NCBI GenBank assembly: GCA_031422335.1
Contig: JANOQW010000034.1
Location: 124,001 to 188,000 of the forward strand
Source of the DNA: Methylotenera_A sp031422335
GTDB lineage: Bacteria; Pseudomonadota; Gammaproteobacteria; Burkholderiales; Methylophilaceae
Reading direction: 5' to 3'
Length of the DNA stretch: 64,000 nt
The translations under genes and the position numbers were made by a program. Below the pieces are notes generated by a model. That model made no database searches. It was not told the origin of the DNA and saw nothing but the letters and a program-made list of their open reading frames with translations. Positions within the stretch are counted from its first letter, which is position 1. Each line of letters opens with the position of its first letter. Positions 26,497 to 35,070 of the stretch are shown one piece after another.

Positions 26497-26988
26497 TTAC
26501 TTATAATATGCGTAAGCAAATACGGCCAGCATGGTCAGCACCAGCACAATTTTAACCGCCAGCGCCAACACAAAACCCAGCCCCGCCGCTATGCCTACAG
26601 TCGTCGCTTTGGTGGTAGCCTCTTTGCTGGTATTTTTATGCGTTATAAGCTCGCCGATAATTGCGCCGATGGCAGGGCCAACAATCAAACCAACAATACC
26701 GCCAGCTATACCGACAATTGCACCAATGGCAGCACCCCACAGCGCATATTTACTGGCACCCGCTTTTTTGGCGGTTACCACCGAAGCGAAAAAATCCACC
26801 GCCCAAGCCATGGATGCAATGAGCCCTATCATTACCATGGTTAAAATACTCACTTGATCGAACCCGCCATGCCAAGCAGCCAATAACAAGCCAGCAAATA
26901 CCAAAGGCACCCCCGGCAACATAGGTAAAATAGTGCCCGCAATACCGATGGTGACTAATAAAATTGCTACGATAATTTGCCAATCCAT
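26497..26988 (-). CDS. DUF456 membrane protein with glycine zippers
   Basis: A 163-residue inner-membrane protein. Hydrophobic helices lie at about 5-40, 45-70, 80-110 and 130-160. The middle is a glycine-zipper run (ALWGAAIGAIVGIAGGIVGLIVGPAIGAIIGELI), typical of DUF456, which packs helices tightly. Start MDWQIIVAILLVTIG and LPMLPGVPLVFAGLLLAAW are conserved family features. Function is unknown. It stands alone between uvrA (convergent) and mtgA, with a GGAG ribosome site 6-9 bases before the ATG. Confidence 0.87.
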   Translation of the reverse strand: MDWQIIVAILLVTIGIAGTILPMLPGVPLVFAGLLLAAWHGGFDQVSILTMVMIGLIASMAWAVDFFASVVTAKKAGASKYALWGAAIGAIVGIAGGIVGLIVGPAIGAIIGELITHKNTSKEATTKATTVGIAAGLGFVLALAVKIVLVLTMLAVFAYAYYK

Positions 26989-27031
26989 TATGATCTCCTT
27001 AATATAATCGTATAAAACGATATTTAAATGA

Positions 27032-27070
27032 TTAGCCTACAGGCCGCATGGATATTGGCTCGCAGGGCAT
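27032..27070 (-). repeat. 39-bp palindromic repeat, copy 5 (upstream of DUF456)
   Basis: Reverse-orientation copy with intact core GCCGCATGGATATTGGCT and arm CGCAGGGCAT; the opposite arm is TTAGCCTACAG. It lies between the mtgA stop and the DUF456 start, 48 bp from the short-loop palindrome at 27118. Confidence 0.88.
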
Positions 27071-27117
27071 GTATTTTGGCGTGTGAATAATGCGCTTTAG
27101 CGCATATATTCCACGGA

Positions 27118-27135
27118 CAAGCCAAATACTGGCTT
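27118..27135 (-). repeat. Short-loop palindrome, copy 2 (after mtgA)
   Basis: On the minus strand it reads AAGCCAGTATTTGGCTTG, identical over 18 bases to 21429-21446. It lies 5 bp after the mtgA stop and could fold as its transcript-end hairpin, but no T tract follows on that strand. Confidence 0.72.
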
Positions 27136-27140
27136 AGTTT

Positions 27141-27875
27141 TTATGGCAGCTCTGCGAAACGCATACGTGCTTGAATTGTGGCTGTGCGCCGATTCAAATA
27201 ACGCGTGCTGCGGTGCTTGTCGTAAAACCTTGGGTTAGGCACCATGGCCGCCAATTTGGCCGATTGCGTTTTACCCAAGCCGCCTGCGCTGGTTTTAAAG
27301 TAATGCCGCGCGGCGGCCTCTGCACCAAATACGCCATTGCCCCACTCAATCATGTTTAAATAAATCTCTAAAATGCGGCGTTTAGTCAGCATTTTTTCTA
27401 ACATGAGTGTAATCACTGCCTCTTCTGCCTTGCGCCACGGTGTACGGCTACTAGATAAAAATAAGTTCTTGGCGAGTTGTTGGCTAATGGTCGACCCGCC
27501 ACCCACAATTTTGCCTTTTTTAATATTTTTCTCGTAGGCTTTCTCAATACCTTCCCAATCAAAACCTTCGTGGTGCTTAAATTTGCTGTCTTCACTCGCC
27601 ACCACTGCGCGTTTTAGGTGATTAGATATTTTGTCATAATCGACCCATTTGTGCTTTAACTCGGCATCTGGTTTGGCTTCTTGCATCACGCTTAGCCGCG
27701 CATTCATAAAAGAACTGGTGCTAGGGTTAAATTTAATCCACCACACAATATGCAAAAACACCCACAACTGGTACAAAATTAAATAGGTAAAAAATAAGAC
27801 GATGACTCTTTTGAATAGCCCACCAAAACCCATTGGTGCGGCGTTTGGTTTGGTGTTAAGTAGCCAGCGTATCAT
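27141..27875 (-). CDS. mtgA: Monofunctional biosynthetic peptidoglycan transglycosylase
   Basis: A 244-residue GT51 enzyme when started at 27875, where ATGA overlaps the aroE stop; the frame extends to 27929 but those residues are unlikely. One membrane helix (KRVIVLFFTYLILYQLWVFLH, about 21-41) anchors the catalytic domain in the periplasm. Motifs: ASEDSKFKHHEGFDW with the catalytic Glu, GGSTISQQLAKNLFLSS, RKAEEAVITLMLEKMLTKRRILEIYLNMIEWGNGVFGAEAAARHYF. It polymerises lipid II into glycan strands without transpeptidation. It is coupled to aroE, as in many betaproteobacteria. Confidence 0.95.
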   Translation of the reverse strand: MIRWLLNTKPNAAPMGFGGLFKRVIVLFFTYLILYQLWVFLHIVWWIKFNPSTSSFMNARLSVMQEAKPDAELKHKWVDYDKISNHLKRAVVASEDSKFKHHEGFDWEGIEKAYEKNIKKGKIVGGGSTISQQLAKNLFLSSSRTPWRKAEEAVITLMLEKMLTKRRILEIYLNMIEWGNGVFGAEAAARHYFKTSAGGLGKTQSAKLAAMVPNPRFYDKHRSTRYLNRRTATIQARMRFAELP

Positions 27876-28699
27876 GCGTTGCGCAACTGTGCGATAACAG
27901 GGGCGGTTTGTGGCCTTACACCGCGCCAAATGTAAAACGCCTCAGCAGCTTGTTCCACCAGCATACCTAGGCCGTCTGCCACTTGCGCGCCATTTGCACG
28001 CGCTTGCGTCATAAAAGGCGTTTCGCGACCATACATCATGTCGTAAGCCAAACAATTTTTAGCAAAAATAGTATTTGGAATTGGTAGAGCGGTATCGCTT
28101 AAACCAGTAGAGGTTGCGTTGATCACAATATCAAATTGTTGATTTTTTAAATTTTCAAAACTGCTCGCTACACCTTGCCAAGCTTTATCATGCAACTTAC
28201 TTACCACTTTTTCAGCCTTCTCTAACGTGCGATTTGCAACGACTAGGATTTCAGGTTTTTCTACGAGTAATGGCTGAAATACACCTTCAGCAGCTCCACC
28301 AGCGCCTAGTAGTAAAACCCTTTTACCTTTCAGCATATTACCTAAATTTTCTGTAATGTCTTTTATCAGACCGCTGCTATCCGTGTTATGCGTGTAAACA
28401 TGACCACCATCAAATTTTAAAGTATTCACAGCCGAAGCTAATTTTGCATCTGGTGAGTAAGAATGAAAAAGGTCATACGCCTCAAACTTAAAGGGCACTG
28501 TCACATTTGCACCTTTATAGCCCTTGTCCATTAATTCAAATACTTTGTCTTTGAAACCGCCCAAAGGAGCCAAAATTGCCTCATAGCTAATGTCTTGGGG
28601 AGTATCTGTATTTTCAAATTGTTTTGCAAATGCAGAATGAATTAGTGGCGATTTACTATGTGCTATTGGGTTGCCTATAACGGCGTACTTATCTGTCAT
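27872..28699 (-). CDS. aroE: Shikimate dehydrogenase
   Basis: A 275-residue NADPH-dependent enzyme reducing 3-dehydroshikimate to shikimate in the aromatic amino acid pathway. Substrate residues are visible in GNPIAHSKSPLIHSAF, GANVTVPFK (catalytic Lys near 68) and NTDSSGLI (Asp near 107). The dinucleotide site is LLLGAGGAAEGV and the following VANRTLEKAEK; INATSTGL and DMMYGRETPFM are also conserved. Its stop overlaps the mtgA start, and it lies 3 bp after the rhodanese gene, so the three form one transcript. Confidence 0.96.
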   Translation of the reverse strand: MTDKYAVIGNPIAHSKSPLIHSAFAKQFENTDTPQDISYEAILAPLGGFKDKVFELMDKGYKGANVTVPFKFEAYDLFHSYSPDAKLASAVNTLKFDGGHVYTHNTDSSGLIKDITENLGNMLKGKRVLLLGAGGAAEGVFQPLLVEKPEILVVANRTLEKAEKVVSKLHDKAWQGVASSFENLKNQQFDIVINATSTGLSDTALPIPNTIFAKNCLAYDMMYGRETPFMTQARANGAQVADGLGMLVEQAAEAFYIWRGVRPQTAPVIAQLRNA

Positions 28700-28702
28700 G
28701 CT

Positions 28703-29149
28703 TCAATTAGTCCAAGGCAAATCTGCATGCTTCCAACCATTAATGAGGGTACGTTGATTTTGCGCGTTTGGCGCACCTTCAAAGCCTTCTGACATATTAA
28801 ATGCATGTGCAAAACCCAGTTGCTGCGCCACCACAGCCGCATTATGGCTGCGGCCACCCGTGCGGCACATAAAGATTACTGTGGCATTTTTATCCACTTG
28901 CGCTAGCAATTGCGCGGAAAAATCCGCATTTGGCACCATGCCAGGGTAAAACGCCCATTCAATCGCTATTGCGTTTGGAATGCGGCCCACCAGCTCAAGC
29001 TCGGCGCGGCTACGCACATCTACCAACACGGTGGTTGGCTCACGTAAAACCTCAAAAGCTTCTTGCGGCGTCACTTCACCCGCGTAAGGCAAGCTTTTTG
29101 CAGCGGCACGTTGATTGGCTGTAATTAAAATATTAATGCGTGTGGTCAT
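28703..29149 (-). CDS. Rhodanese-domain protein
   Basis: A 148-residue single rhodanese domain. It has TPQEAFEVLREPTTVLVDVRSRAEL and VIFMCRTGGRSHNAAVVAQQLGF, with the active-site cysteine in the CRTGGRS loop (about residue 96) that would carry a persulfide. Such proteins transfer sulfur or serve as docking domains; the acceptor is unknown. First gene of the rhodanese-aroE-mtgA unit and divergent from glnA, sharing the 275-bp upstream region that carries the NtrC sites. A GGAG-like ribosome site precedes the ATG. Confidence 0.93.
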   Translation of the reverse strand: MTTRINILITANQRAAAKSLPYAGEVTPQEAFEVLREPTTVLVDVRSRAELELVGRIPNAIAIEWAFYPGMVPNADFSAQLLAQVDKNATVIFMCRTGGRSHNAAVVAQQLGFAHAFNMSEGFEGAPNAQNQRTLINGWKHADLPWTN

Positions 29150-29230
29150 GGCAAACTCCTACCTAAAAGCAAGCAACAAAATCACACAAATTATAGCGCG
29201 AAATTAAATATAATTATTGCAATCAATAAC

Positions 29231-29275
29231 GCACTAATATAGTGCATTTTTATGGTGCATGCACATTATTTGCGC
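29231..29275 (+). promoter_or_regulatory. Two NtrC-type enhancer sites upstream of glnA
   Basis: Site 1 at 29231-29245 is GCAC-N7-GTGC, the exact NtrC half-site geometry. Site 2 at 29261-29275 is GCAC-N7-GCGC, one mismatch. Their centres are 30 bp apart, about three helical turns, so an NtrC oligomer could bind both on one face. They lie roughly 70-105 bp upstream of the sigma-54 promoter, as in the E. coli glnAp2 region. Confidence 0.72.
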
Positions 29276-29336
29276 ATGCTGTTTTGAGTGTTTTTGCTAA
29301 GTGAATGACTAAAAACCGATTTTTGCTATTTTTCGC

Positions 29337-29352
29337 TGGCACAGTTCCTGCT
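29337..29352 (+). promoter_or_regulatory. Sigma-54 (-24/-12) promoter of glnA
   Basis: TGGCACAGTTCCTGCT matches the -24/-12 consensus TGGCAC-N5-TTGC with one mismatch (CTGC). It lies 73 bp upstream of the glnA ATG. With the NtrC sites upstream and ntrBC downstream it supports nitrogen-controlled transcription of glnA. Confidence 0.78.
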
Positions 29353-29424
29353 AAAATAGCTATAGTTAAAGATTTAATTAATTAATTTGTTTTTTGTCTA
29401 AATTCATCGTCTAGGAGATTTTTG

Positions 29425-30834
29425 ATGTCAGTGGCTAAAGTAATGAAAATGGTAAAAGATAACGACATTAAATTTGTCGATTTTCGTTTTACCGATACGC
29501 GCGGTAAAGAACAACACGTAACCGTGCCTGTTTCTGCGTTTAATGAAGAAAAATTTACTGAAGGCCACGCATTTGACGGCTCTTCAATCGCAGGCTGGAA
29601 AGGTATTCAAGCTTCTGATATGCAATTGATGCCTGACGCTTCAACTGCCAATATTGACCCATTTATGGACGAACCAACACTGATTTTAACGTGTGATGTG
29701 GTTGACCCAACTGATGGTAAAGGCTATGAACGTGACCCACGCAGCTTAGCAAAACGTGCTGAAGCTTATTTAAAATCAACTGGTTTAGGCGATACTGCTT
29801 ATTTTGGTCCAGAACCAGAATTCTTCATTTTTGATTCAATTAATTGGTCTGTAGAAATGTCTGGCAGCTCAGTTAGAATCAATTCAGAAGAGGCCGCATG
29901 GTCATCATCTGAAAAATTTGAAGGTGGCAATACAGGCCATCGTCCAGGTGTTAAAGGTGGTTATTTCCCAGTGCCTCCAGTCGATTCATTGCAAGATGTA
30001 CGTTCTGCTATGTGTATGACACTAGAAGCCATGGGTGTGCCTGTTGAAGTGCATCACCATGAAGTGGCTACGGCTGGCCAATGTGAAATTGGTACTAAAT
30101 TCAGCACATTAGTACAACGCGCTGACTGGACTCAACTATTGAAATACGTAGTGTTGAACACAGCACACGCTTATGGCAAAACAGCGACATTTATGCCAAA
30201 ACCAATGTTTGGCGATAACGGTTCTGGCATGCACGTGCACCAATCTATTTGGAAAGATGGCAAAAACTTGTTCGCAGGTAACGGCTACGCAGGTTTAAGT
30301 GATTTCGCTTTGTATTACATCGGCGGCATCATCAAACATGCACGCGCGTTAAACGCGATTACTAACCCAGGTACTAACTCTTACAAACGCTTAGTGCCTC
30401 ATTACGAAGCACCAGTAAAACTAGCATATTCAGCTAAAAACCGCTCTGCTGCGATTCGTATTCCATTCGTTCACGGTGAAAAAGCACGTCGCGTTGAAGC
30501 ACGTTTCCCAGATCCAATCGCTAACCCATACTTGGCTTTCTCTGCTTTGATGATGGCAGGTTTAGATGGCGTACAAAACAAAATTCACCCAGGTGAGCCA
30601 GCAACTAAAGATTTGTACCATCTGCCACCAGAAGAAGATGCATTGATTCCAACCGTATGTTCATCATTAGAGCAAGCGCTGGAATATTTGGATACTGACC
30701 GCGAGTTCCTGACCCGTGGTGGCGTATTTACCAATGATTGGATTGATGCTTACATTGCGTTAAAAATGGAAGAAGTCACCAAAATCCGTCAAACGCCGCA
30801 TCCTGTTGAGTTTAGCATGTACTATTCATGCTAA
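29425..30834 (+). CDS. glnA: Glutamine synthetase type I
   Basis: A 469-residue enzyme, the same length as the E. coli protein, starting at the ATG at 29425 with AGGAG seven bases upstream. It makes glutamine from glutamate, ammonia and ATP as a dodecamer. Seen: the flexible DGSSIAGWKGI segment, metal ligands in YFGPEPEFFIFD and VEVHHHEVATAGQCEIG, NGSGMHVHQS, ITNPGTNSYKRLVPHYEAPVKLAYSAKNRSAAIRIP, and the adenylylation region KDLYHLPPEE with the target tyrosine (about 397). So it should be controlled by GlnE as well as by NtrC/sigma-54 transcription. Confidence 0.98.
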   Translation: MSVAKVMKMVKDNDIKFVDFRFTDTRGKEQHVTVPVSAFNEEKFTEGHAFDGSSIAGWKGIQASDMQLMPDASTANIDPFMDEPTLILTCDVVDPTDGKGYERDPRSLAKRAEAYLKSTGLGDTAYFGPEPEFFIFDSINWSVEMSGSSVRINSEEAAWSSSEKFEGGNTGHRPGVKGGYFPVPPVDSLQDVRSAMCMTLEAMGVPVEVHHHEVATAGQCEIGTKFSTLVQRADWTQLLKYVVLNTAHAYGKTATFMPKPMFGDNGSGMHVHQSIWKDGKNLFAGNGYAGLSDFALYYIGGIIKHARALNAITNPGTNSYKRLVPHYEAPVKLAYSAKNRSAAIRIPFVHGEKARRVEARFPDPIANPYLAFSALMMAGLDGVQNKIHPGEPATKDLYHLPPEEDALIPTVCSSLEQALEYLDTDREFLTRGGVFTNDWIDAYIALKMEEVTKIRQTPHPVEFSMYYSC

Positions 30835-30888
30835 ACCAGTTTCAGCTTACGCACTAAAAAAGGGCAGCCTAGCTGCACTGTAGTAAAT

Positions 30889-30914
30889 AAAAAAGCAGCT
30901 TCGGCTGCTTTTTT
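30889..30914 (+). terminator. Rho-independent terminator of glnA
   Basis: AAAAAAGCAGC TTCG GCTGCTTTTTTG: a perfect stem on a UUCG tetraloop with a six-T tail, 54 bp after the glnA stop. Confidence 0.93.
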
Positions 30915-31027
30915 GTTGGCTTAGATTTGTTGCACCTTTTGCACTTATGCCTTTTCATACTAAACAAGTCAACCATAATAGCTAATACTTCGTTGCATAC
31001 TGTAACAGTCTCATCTAAACTATTAAT

Positions 31028-31570
31028 ATGATTAAACATTTTACTCTTATAAGTATTCTATTAGCCGCATTTTTGTTGCCGCAGTTCGCGCTTGCCGAGA
31101 TCTATAAACACGTCGGTCCAGATGGCCGTATTACTTATTCTAACGTCAAAATTAAAGGCGCTAAAAAACTAGATTTAGAACCCGCTGACACCAGCTTTGG
31201 AACTGGCGCAAGCAGAGGCGACGGCAATGAAGGCAGTACAGCAAAACGTCAATCTGCAACGCGCACAGCCACGCCAGCCAGCTTTCCTAAGGTAGATGCT
31301 GGCACACAGAACCAGCGTGATGGTAAACGTAAAGATATTTTACAAAGCGAATTAGATGCTGAGAAAAAAGCGCTAGATGATGCTAAAAAAGCCTACGCTG
31401 AAGGCGCATCAAACCCCGAAGTTTACAGAAAAAAGAATGCTGATGGTTCTTCTAGTACGTTCAGAAACGTGCCTAAGTTTGATGAGAAAATGAAAGGCTT
31501 ACAGGCCGAAGTTGATGTGCATCAACGTAATATTGATTTGCTAGAAAAAGAAATCAGTAATATTAATTAA
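31028..31570 (+). CDS. DUF4124 exported protein
   Basis: A 180-residue secreted protein. Signal peptide MIKHFTLISILLAAFLLPQFALA, then the short DUF4124 module EIYKHVGPDGRITYSNVKIKGAKKLDL (about 24-50). A disordered Ser/Thr/Gly linker follows, then a C-terminal coiled coil rich in Lys and Glu (LQSELDAEKKALDDAKKAYAEG and MKGLQAEVDVHQRNIDLLEKEI). DUF4124 proteins are periplasmic with unknown roles and often lie near glnA/ntrBC in betaproteobacteria. It is between glnA and ntrB but separated from glnA by a terminator, so it has its own promoter. Confidence 0.88.
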   Translation: MIKHFTLISILLAAFLLPQFALAEIYKHVGPDGRITYSNVKIKGAKKLDLEPADTSFGTGASRGDGNEGSTAKRQSATRTATPASFPKVDAGTQNQRDGKRKDILQSELDAEKKALDDAKKAYAEGASNPEVYRKKNADGSSSTFRNVPKFDEKMKGLQAEVDVHQRNIDLLEKEISNIN

Positions 31571-31598
31571 TCATTTTTTGCTCGTTTTATCCCAATTT

Positions 31599-31623
31599 AA
31601 GCCAGCCTAAAAAAGCTGGCTTA
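31599..31623 (+). terminator. Possible terminator after the DUF4124 gene
   Basis: AAGCCAGC and GCTGGCTT pair around CTAAAAAA, followed by TATGTTTTG. The stem is good but the T tract is broken, so efficiency is doubtful. It lies about 30 bp after the stop and 64 bp before ntrB. Confidence 0.6.
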
Positions 31624-31686
31624 TGTTTTGCTTGAGCCTTTAGTATGCAAACAAGCAAACCATCAATTGCGATACAATCTTAGGCT

Positions 31687-32781
31687 ATGGTCCAAAACAT
31701 TCCATCTGGTTACACTGGCTTAGAGCACCTAGCCACAGCCACCATGCTGCTTAATCAAGCGCATCAAATCGTTTATGCCAACCCAAGTGCAGAAGTGCTA
31801 TTTGCGCTAAGTGCCACGCAAATTCACCATAGCCATATTTCTGAAGTATTTTTGCACTGCGAAATTTTGCAATTGGCGATTGATAATGCAGTTAAAAATG
31901 ATAGCCCGTATCGCGAGCATGAATTTGCCATCACCACGGTGCGTCAGCAATCGTTTGCAGTCACTTGCACTGTGACGCCGGTAGATATTGGCGAGGCTAA
32001 TTTGCTACTAGAGTTTCAGCAGATGGATCAGCAATTGCGCATTGCGCGCGAGGAGCGCATGCTGATTCAGCAACAAGCCAACTCGGAACTTTTACGCAAC
32101 CTTGCGCATGAAATTCGCAATCCGCTAGGTGGCTTGCGTGGTGCGGCGCAACTGCTAGAACATGAGCTACCGAACCCAAGTTTGCGCGAATATACGCAAG
32201 TGATTATTAAAGAGGCTGATAGGCTGCAAAGCCTGATGGATAGGCTGCTAGTGCCGCACCGCGTGCCAAAATATGAGCCTACCAACATCCATGAGGTGCT
32301 AGAACGCGTGCGCAGTTTGCTGCTGGCCGAATCACCCAATAATATCAAAGTACGTCGTGATTACGATACCAGCTTGCCTGACCTGATTGGCGACCGCGAA
32401 AAACTGATACAAACCGTGCTGAACATCGCGCGCAACGCGGTGCAAGCCATGCAATCAAATGGCACGAAAAACGCCGAGGTAGTGCTGAGAACACGCGCCG
32501 AGCGCCAAGTGACGCTAGCTAAAAAGCGTTATCGGGTGGCCATTAAATTGCAAATTAGCGACAATGGCCCTGGCATTCCAGTGGATATTCGCGATAAAAT
32601 TTTCTACCCGCTGGTATCTGGGCGCGAAGGCGGTAGCGGGCTAGGGCTTGCTTTAGCGCAAACCTTTATCACGCAACACCACGGCATGATAGATTGCGAA
32701 AGCCAGCCTGGTAACACTGTGTTTACCATCTTGCTGCCAGTGGAAAGTAGCGTCATTAAACATGCCATTATTCAGCAATAA
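31687..32781 (+). CDS. glnL: NtrB (GlnL) nitrogen-regulation histidine kinase
   Basis: A 364-residue cytosolic sensor kinase. An N-terminal PAS domain (about 12-115) is followed by HisKA with LLRNLAHEIRNPLGGLRGAAQLLEHEL (phospho-His near 139). The HATPase domain has NIARNAVQAM (N box), ISDNGPGIPVDIRDKIFYPLVSGREGGSGLGLALAQTFI (G boxes) and HHGMIDCESQPGNTVFTILLP. It phosphorylates NtrC under nitrogen limitation and is held as a phosphatase by PII. It lies 23 bp before ntrC and downstream of glnA, the classic glnA-ntrBC order with one intervening gene. Confidence 0.96.
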   Translation: MVQNIPSGYTGLEHLATATMLLNQAHQIVYANPSAEVLFALSATQIHHSHISEVFLHCEILQLAIDNAVKNDSPYREHEFAITTVRQQSFAVTCTVTPVDIGEANLLLEFQQMDQQLRIAREERMLIQQQANSELLRNLAHEIRNPLGGLRGAAQLLEHELPNPSLREYTQVIIKEADRLQSLMDRLLVPHRVPKYEPTNIHEVLERVRSLLLAESPNNIKVRRDYDTSLPDLIGDREKLIQTVLNIARNAVQAMQSNGTKNAEVVLRTRAERQVTLAKKRYRVAIKLQISDNGPGIPVDIRDKIFYPLVSGREGGSGLGLALAQTFITQHHGMIDCESQPGNTVFTILLPVESSVIKHAIIQQ

Positions 32782-32804
32782 CAAATTCTAATTTAGAGAG
32801 CACA

Positions 32805-34193
32805 ATGAAACCAATTTGGATTTTAGACGACGATAAATCAATCCGCTGGGTGTTTGAGAAAGCGCTAGCGCGCACCGATTTAGAGTTTAAAACATTTTCA
32901 TCGGTGGCCGAGGCCATGAATGCGCTTAACAGCGAACAGCCGCAAGTTGTGGTTAGCGACATCCGCATGCCCAATGGCTCTGGGCTAGATTTTTTAGCCG
33001 AGATTAAACAACGCTACCCAGATATTCCTGTGATTATTATGACGGCGTATTCTGACCTTGAGAGCGCCGTTGCAGCATTTCAGGGCGGCGCATTCGAATA
33101 TTTAGCCAAACCGTTTGATGTGGACCAAGCCATTGACGTGATTAAGCGCGCAGTAGAAGAAAGCATGCGCCAAGCAGTGGATGATGTTGCGTTAGAAGAA
33201 ACGCCAGAAATTATTGGCCAAGCACCTGCCATGCAAGAAGTATTTCGTGCGATTGGACGGCTTAGCCGTAGCCATGCCACGGTGCTGATTAACGGCGAAT
33301 CTGGTAGCGGTAAAGAGCTAGTCGCTAGTGCCTTGCATAAACACAGCCCGCGCGCTGAAAAGCCGTTTATTGCCATCAATACGGCGGCTATTCCAAAAGA
33401 TTTATTAGAATCAGAACTTTTCGGCCACGAGCGCGGCGCGTTTACTGGCGCTGCTGCTGCACGCCGTGGACGATTTGAGCAAGCAGATAACGGGACGTTG
33501 TTCCTTGACGAAATTGGTGACATGCCAGCTGACTTGCAAACACGGCTGTTGCGGGTATTGAGCGATGGCCAATTTTATCGTGTGGGCGGACATCAGCCAT
33601 TAAAAGTGAATGTACGCGTAATTGCTGCCACCCACCAAGATTTAGAAGAACGTGTGAAGCTAGGATTATTCCGCGAAGATTTATTTCACCGCCTAAACGT
33701 GATTCGTCTTCGCCTGCCACCTTTAAGAGAGCGCCGCGAAGATATTCCGCACCTTACCAAGCATTTTCTTGCGCACAGCGCGCAAGAGTTAGGTGTAGAA
33801 CCTAAACAGCTTTCAGCTGCAGCCCTGCGCTATTTAACCGCTGTGAATTGGAGCGGTAATGTACGTCAGCTTGAGAATGTCTGCCATTGGCTTACAGTGA
33901 TGGCGCCTGGGAAAAATGTCGATGTAGCCGATTTACCGCCAGAACTGAAAGAAGATACGGCAAAAGCTTCTAGCACACAATCTTGGCAAGAGGCACTAGC
34001 GCTTGAAGTGGCAGATGCGCTTAACCGTGGCGAGCAAAACGTGCTAGAACCGCGCACCAAAGAGTTTGAACGGGTGATGATAGTGAAAGCCCTGCAACAC
34101 ACTGATGGCCGCCGCATAGAAGCCGCCAATCAGTTAGGCATGGGGCGTAATACGCTCACACGTAAAATTCAAGAGTTGGGTATAGACGACTAG
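32805..34193 (+). CDS. glnG: NtrC (GlnG) sigma-54-dependent response regulator
   Basis: A 462-residue activator. The receiver domain has DDDKSIRW, phospho-acceptor Asp in VVVSDIRMPNGSG (about 54), the Thr/Ser switch MTAYSD and Lys in YLAKPFD. The AAA+ domain has Walker A GESGSGKE (about 165-172), the sigma-54 contact loop GAFTGA, Walker B GTLFLDEIGDMP and VRVIAATHQDLEER. The C-terminal Fis-type helix-turn-helix (EAANQLGMGRNTLTRKIQELGI) should bind the GCAC-N7-GTGC sites found upstream of glnA. It is partner of NtrB directly upstream. The transcript ends in a gap with repeat copy 6. Confidence 0.97.
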   Translation: MKPIWILDDDKSIRWVFEKALARTDLEFKTFSSVAEAMNALNSEQPQVVVSDIRMPNGSGLDFLAEIKQRYPDIPVIIMTAYSDLESAVAAFQGGAFEYLAKPFDVDQAIDVIKRAVEESMRQAVDDVALEETPEIIGQAPAMQEVFRAIGRLSRSHATVLINGESGSGKELVASALHKHSPRAEKPFIAINTAAIPKDLLESELFGHERGAFTGAAAARRGRFEQADNGTLFLDEIGDMPADLQTRLLRVLSDGQFYRVGGHQPLKVNVRVIAATHQDLEERVKLGLFREDLFHRLNVIRLRLPPLRERREDIPHLTKHFLAHSAQELGVEPKQLSAAALRYLTAVNWSGNVRQLENVCHWLTVMAPGKNVDVADLPPELKEDTAKASSTQSWQEALALEVADALNRGEQNVLEPRTKEFERVMIVKALQHTDGRRIEAANQLGMGRNTLTRKIQELGIDD

Positions 34194-34232
34194 TTTTATA
34201 TTATTTAATATTTTTACTACGAGAAAAAATTA

Positions 34233-34271
34233 ATGCCTCACAAGCCAATATCCATGGGGCTTGCAGAGCAT
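34233..34271 (+). repeat. 39-bp palindromic repeat, copy 6 (ntrC convergent gap)
   Basis: ATGCCTCACAAGCC, loop AATATCCATGG, GGCTTGCAGAGCAT: both arms nearly consensus with two substitutions that partly break pairing. It lies 39 bp after the ntrC stop and 36 bp from the convergent DUF6445 stop. Confidence 0.92.
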
Positions 34272-34307
34272 CGAAATGGTGGTAATCGTTTAAATTACTT
34301 AAAAAAG

Positions 34308-34982
34308 TTAAATATTAATCGCATTTACCCGACTAATTGGAAACACGCTTTGTTTTTGCGCATCAATTTTGCTTACAAAAAACACCTGCGCTAAGCGTGA
34401 ATCTTCAAGCGTTTTACCAAAGAAATTATTCGCCGCATGAAAATGCCGCCCTTCATAAATAATCAGTGTGTTATACATATTATTTACCCGAACAATCTCG
34501 TCAAACATATTGTGGTAGCTAGTATCCATGGCAATTTCACCTGTTTTAAAACGCACATCGTTGTTCACTAAAGCTTGCTGATATTTGGCTTCATCAAAGC
34601 TTTTATTGGGCTTAAATAACGAGGTCCCGCTATTTAACGGTGCATCAGGCGTTAAATACAATACGCCTGCAAATACTGTATTGTGATCCGTGTGAATTAC
34701 GCCTTGGCTAAACTCTGCACTTACGCTTTGAAAGCTGGTGGTGATCAGCCAGCGCATGGTGTCATGCTCTGCATTATGGAAAACTGAGACTAATTTTGTG
34801 CAAATTTTATCGTAAAGCAGCTTATTAAGATTAGATAAATCTTGCGTTCTAGCGCCAGGGTAAACGTATTCAATATTAGGTACTTGTTTGCAGTAGGTAA
34901 ATTTTTGCGCCAAAGCAAATTTTCGAATGACATCAGGGTTTTGGTAGAAGTTTTCTATTACTGCAACAGGGTATAAATTCAT
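34308..34982 (-). CDS. DUF6445-like protein, possible 2OG-Fe(II) oxygenase fold
   Basis: A 224-residue cytosolic protein. Start MNLYPVAVIENFYQNPDVIRKFALAQKF resembles DUF6445 proteins, often found near tryptophan halogenase clusters in other bacteria. A double-stranded beta-helix pattern is suggested by VIHTDHNTVFAGVLYLTPDAPLNSGTSLF, where HTD would be the first metal motif (about 117-119). The distal YEGRHFHAANNFFGKTLEDSRLAQVFFV may supply the second His and a 2-oxoglutarate Arg. Activity is inferred only. It stands alone with no related genes, ending convergent with ntrC. Confidence 0.65.
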   Translation of the reverse strand: MNLYPVAVIENFYQNPDVIRKFALAQKFTYCKQVPNIEYVYPGARTQDLSNLNKLLYDKICTKLVSVFHNAEHDTMRWLITTSFQSVSAEFSQGVIHTDHNTVFAGVLYLTPDAPLNSGTSLFKPNKSFDEAKYQQALVNNDVRFKTGEIAMDTSYHNMFDEIVRVNNMYNTLIIYEGRHFHAANNFFGKTLEDSRLAQVFFVSKIDAQKQSVFPISRVNAINI

Positions 34983-35070
34983 TGTTTACATTTCAAAATA
35001 TATTAAATTTACCTAGATACGATTATAACAAAGCTTATTGCGAGAAGTGAAATAGGTAGCAAACAGCATT

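Noticed and set aside
32281..32300. CCAACATCCATGAGG in ntrB, similar to the repeat core as seen in prmC
   Set aside because: Arms do not match, and the codons encode the conserved NIHEVLERV of NtrB, so chance similarity is enough.
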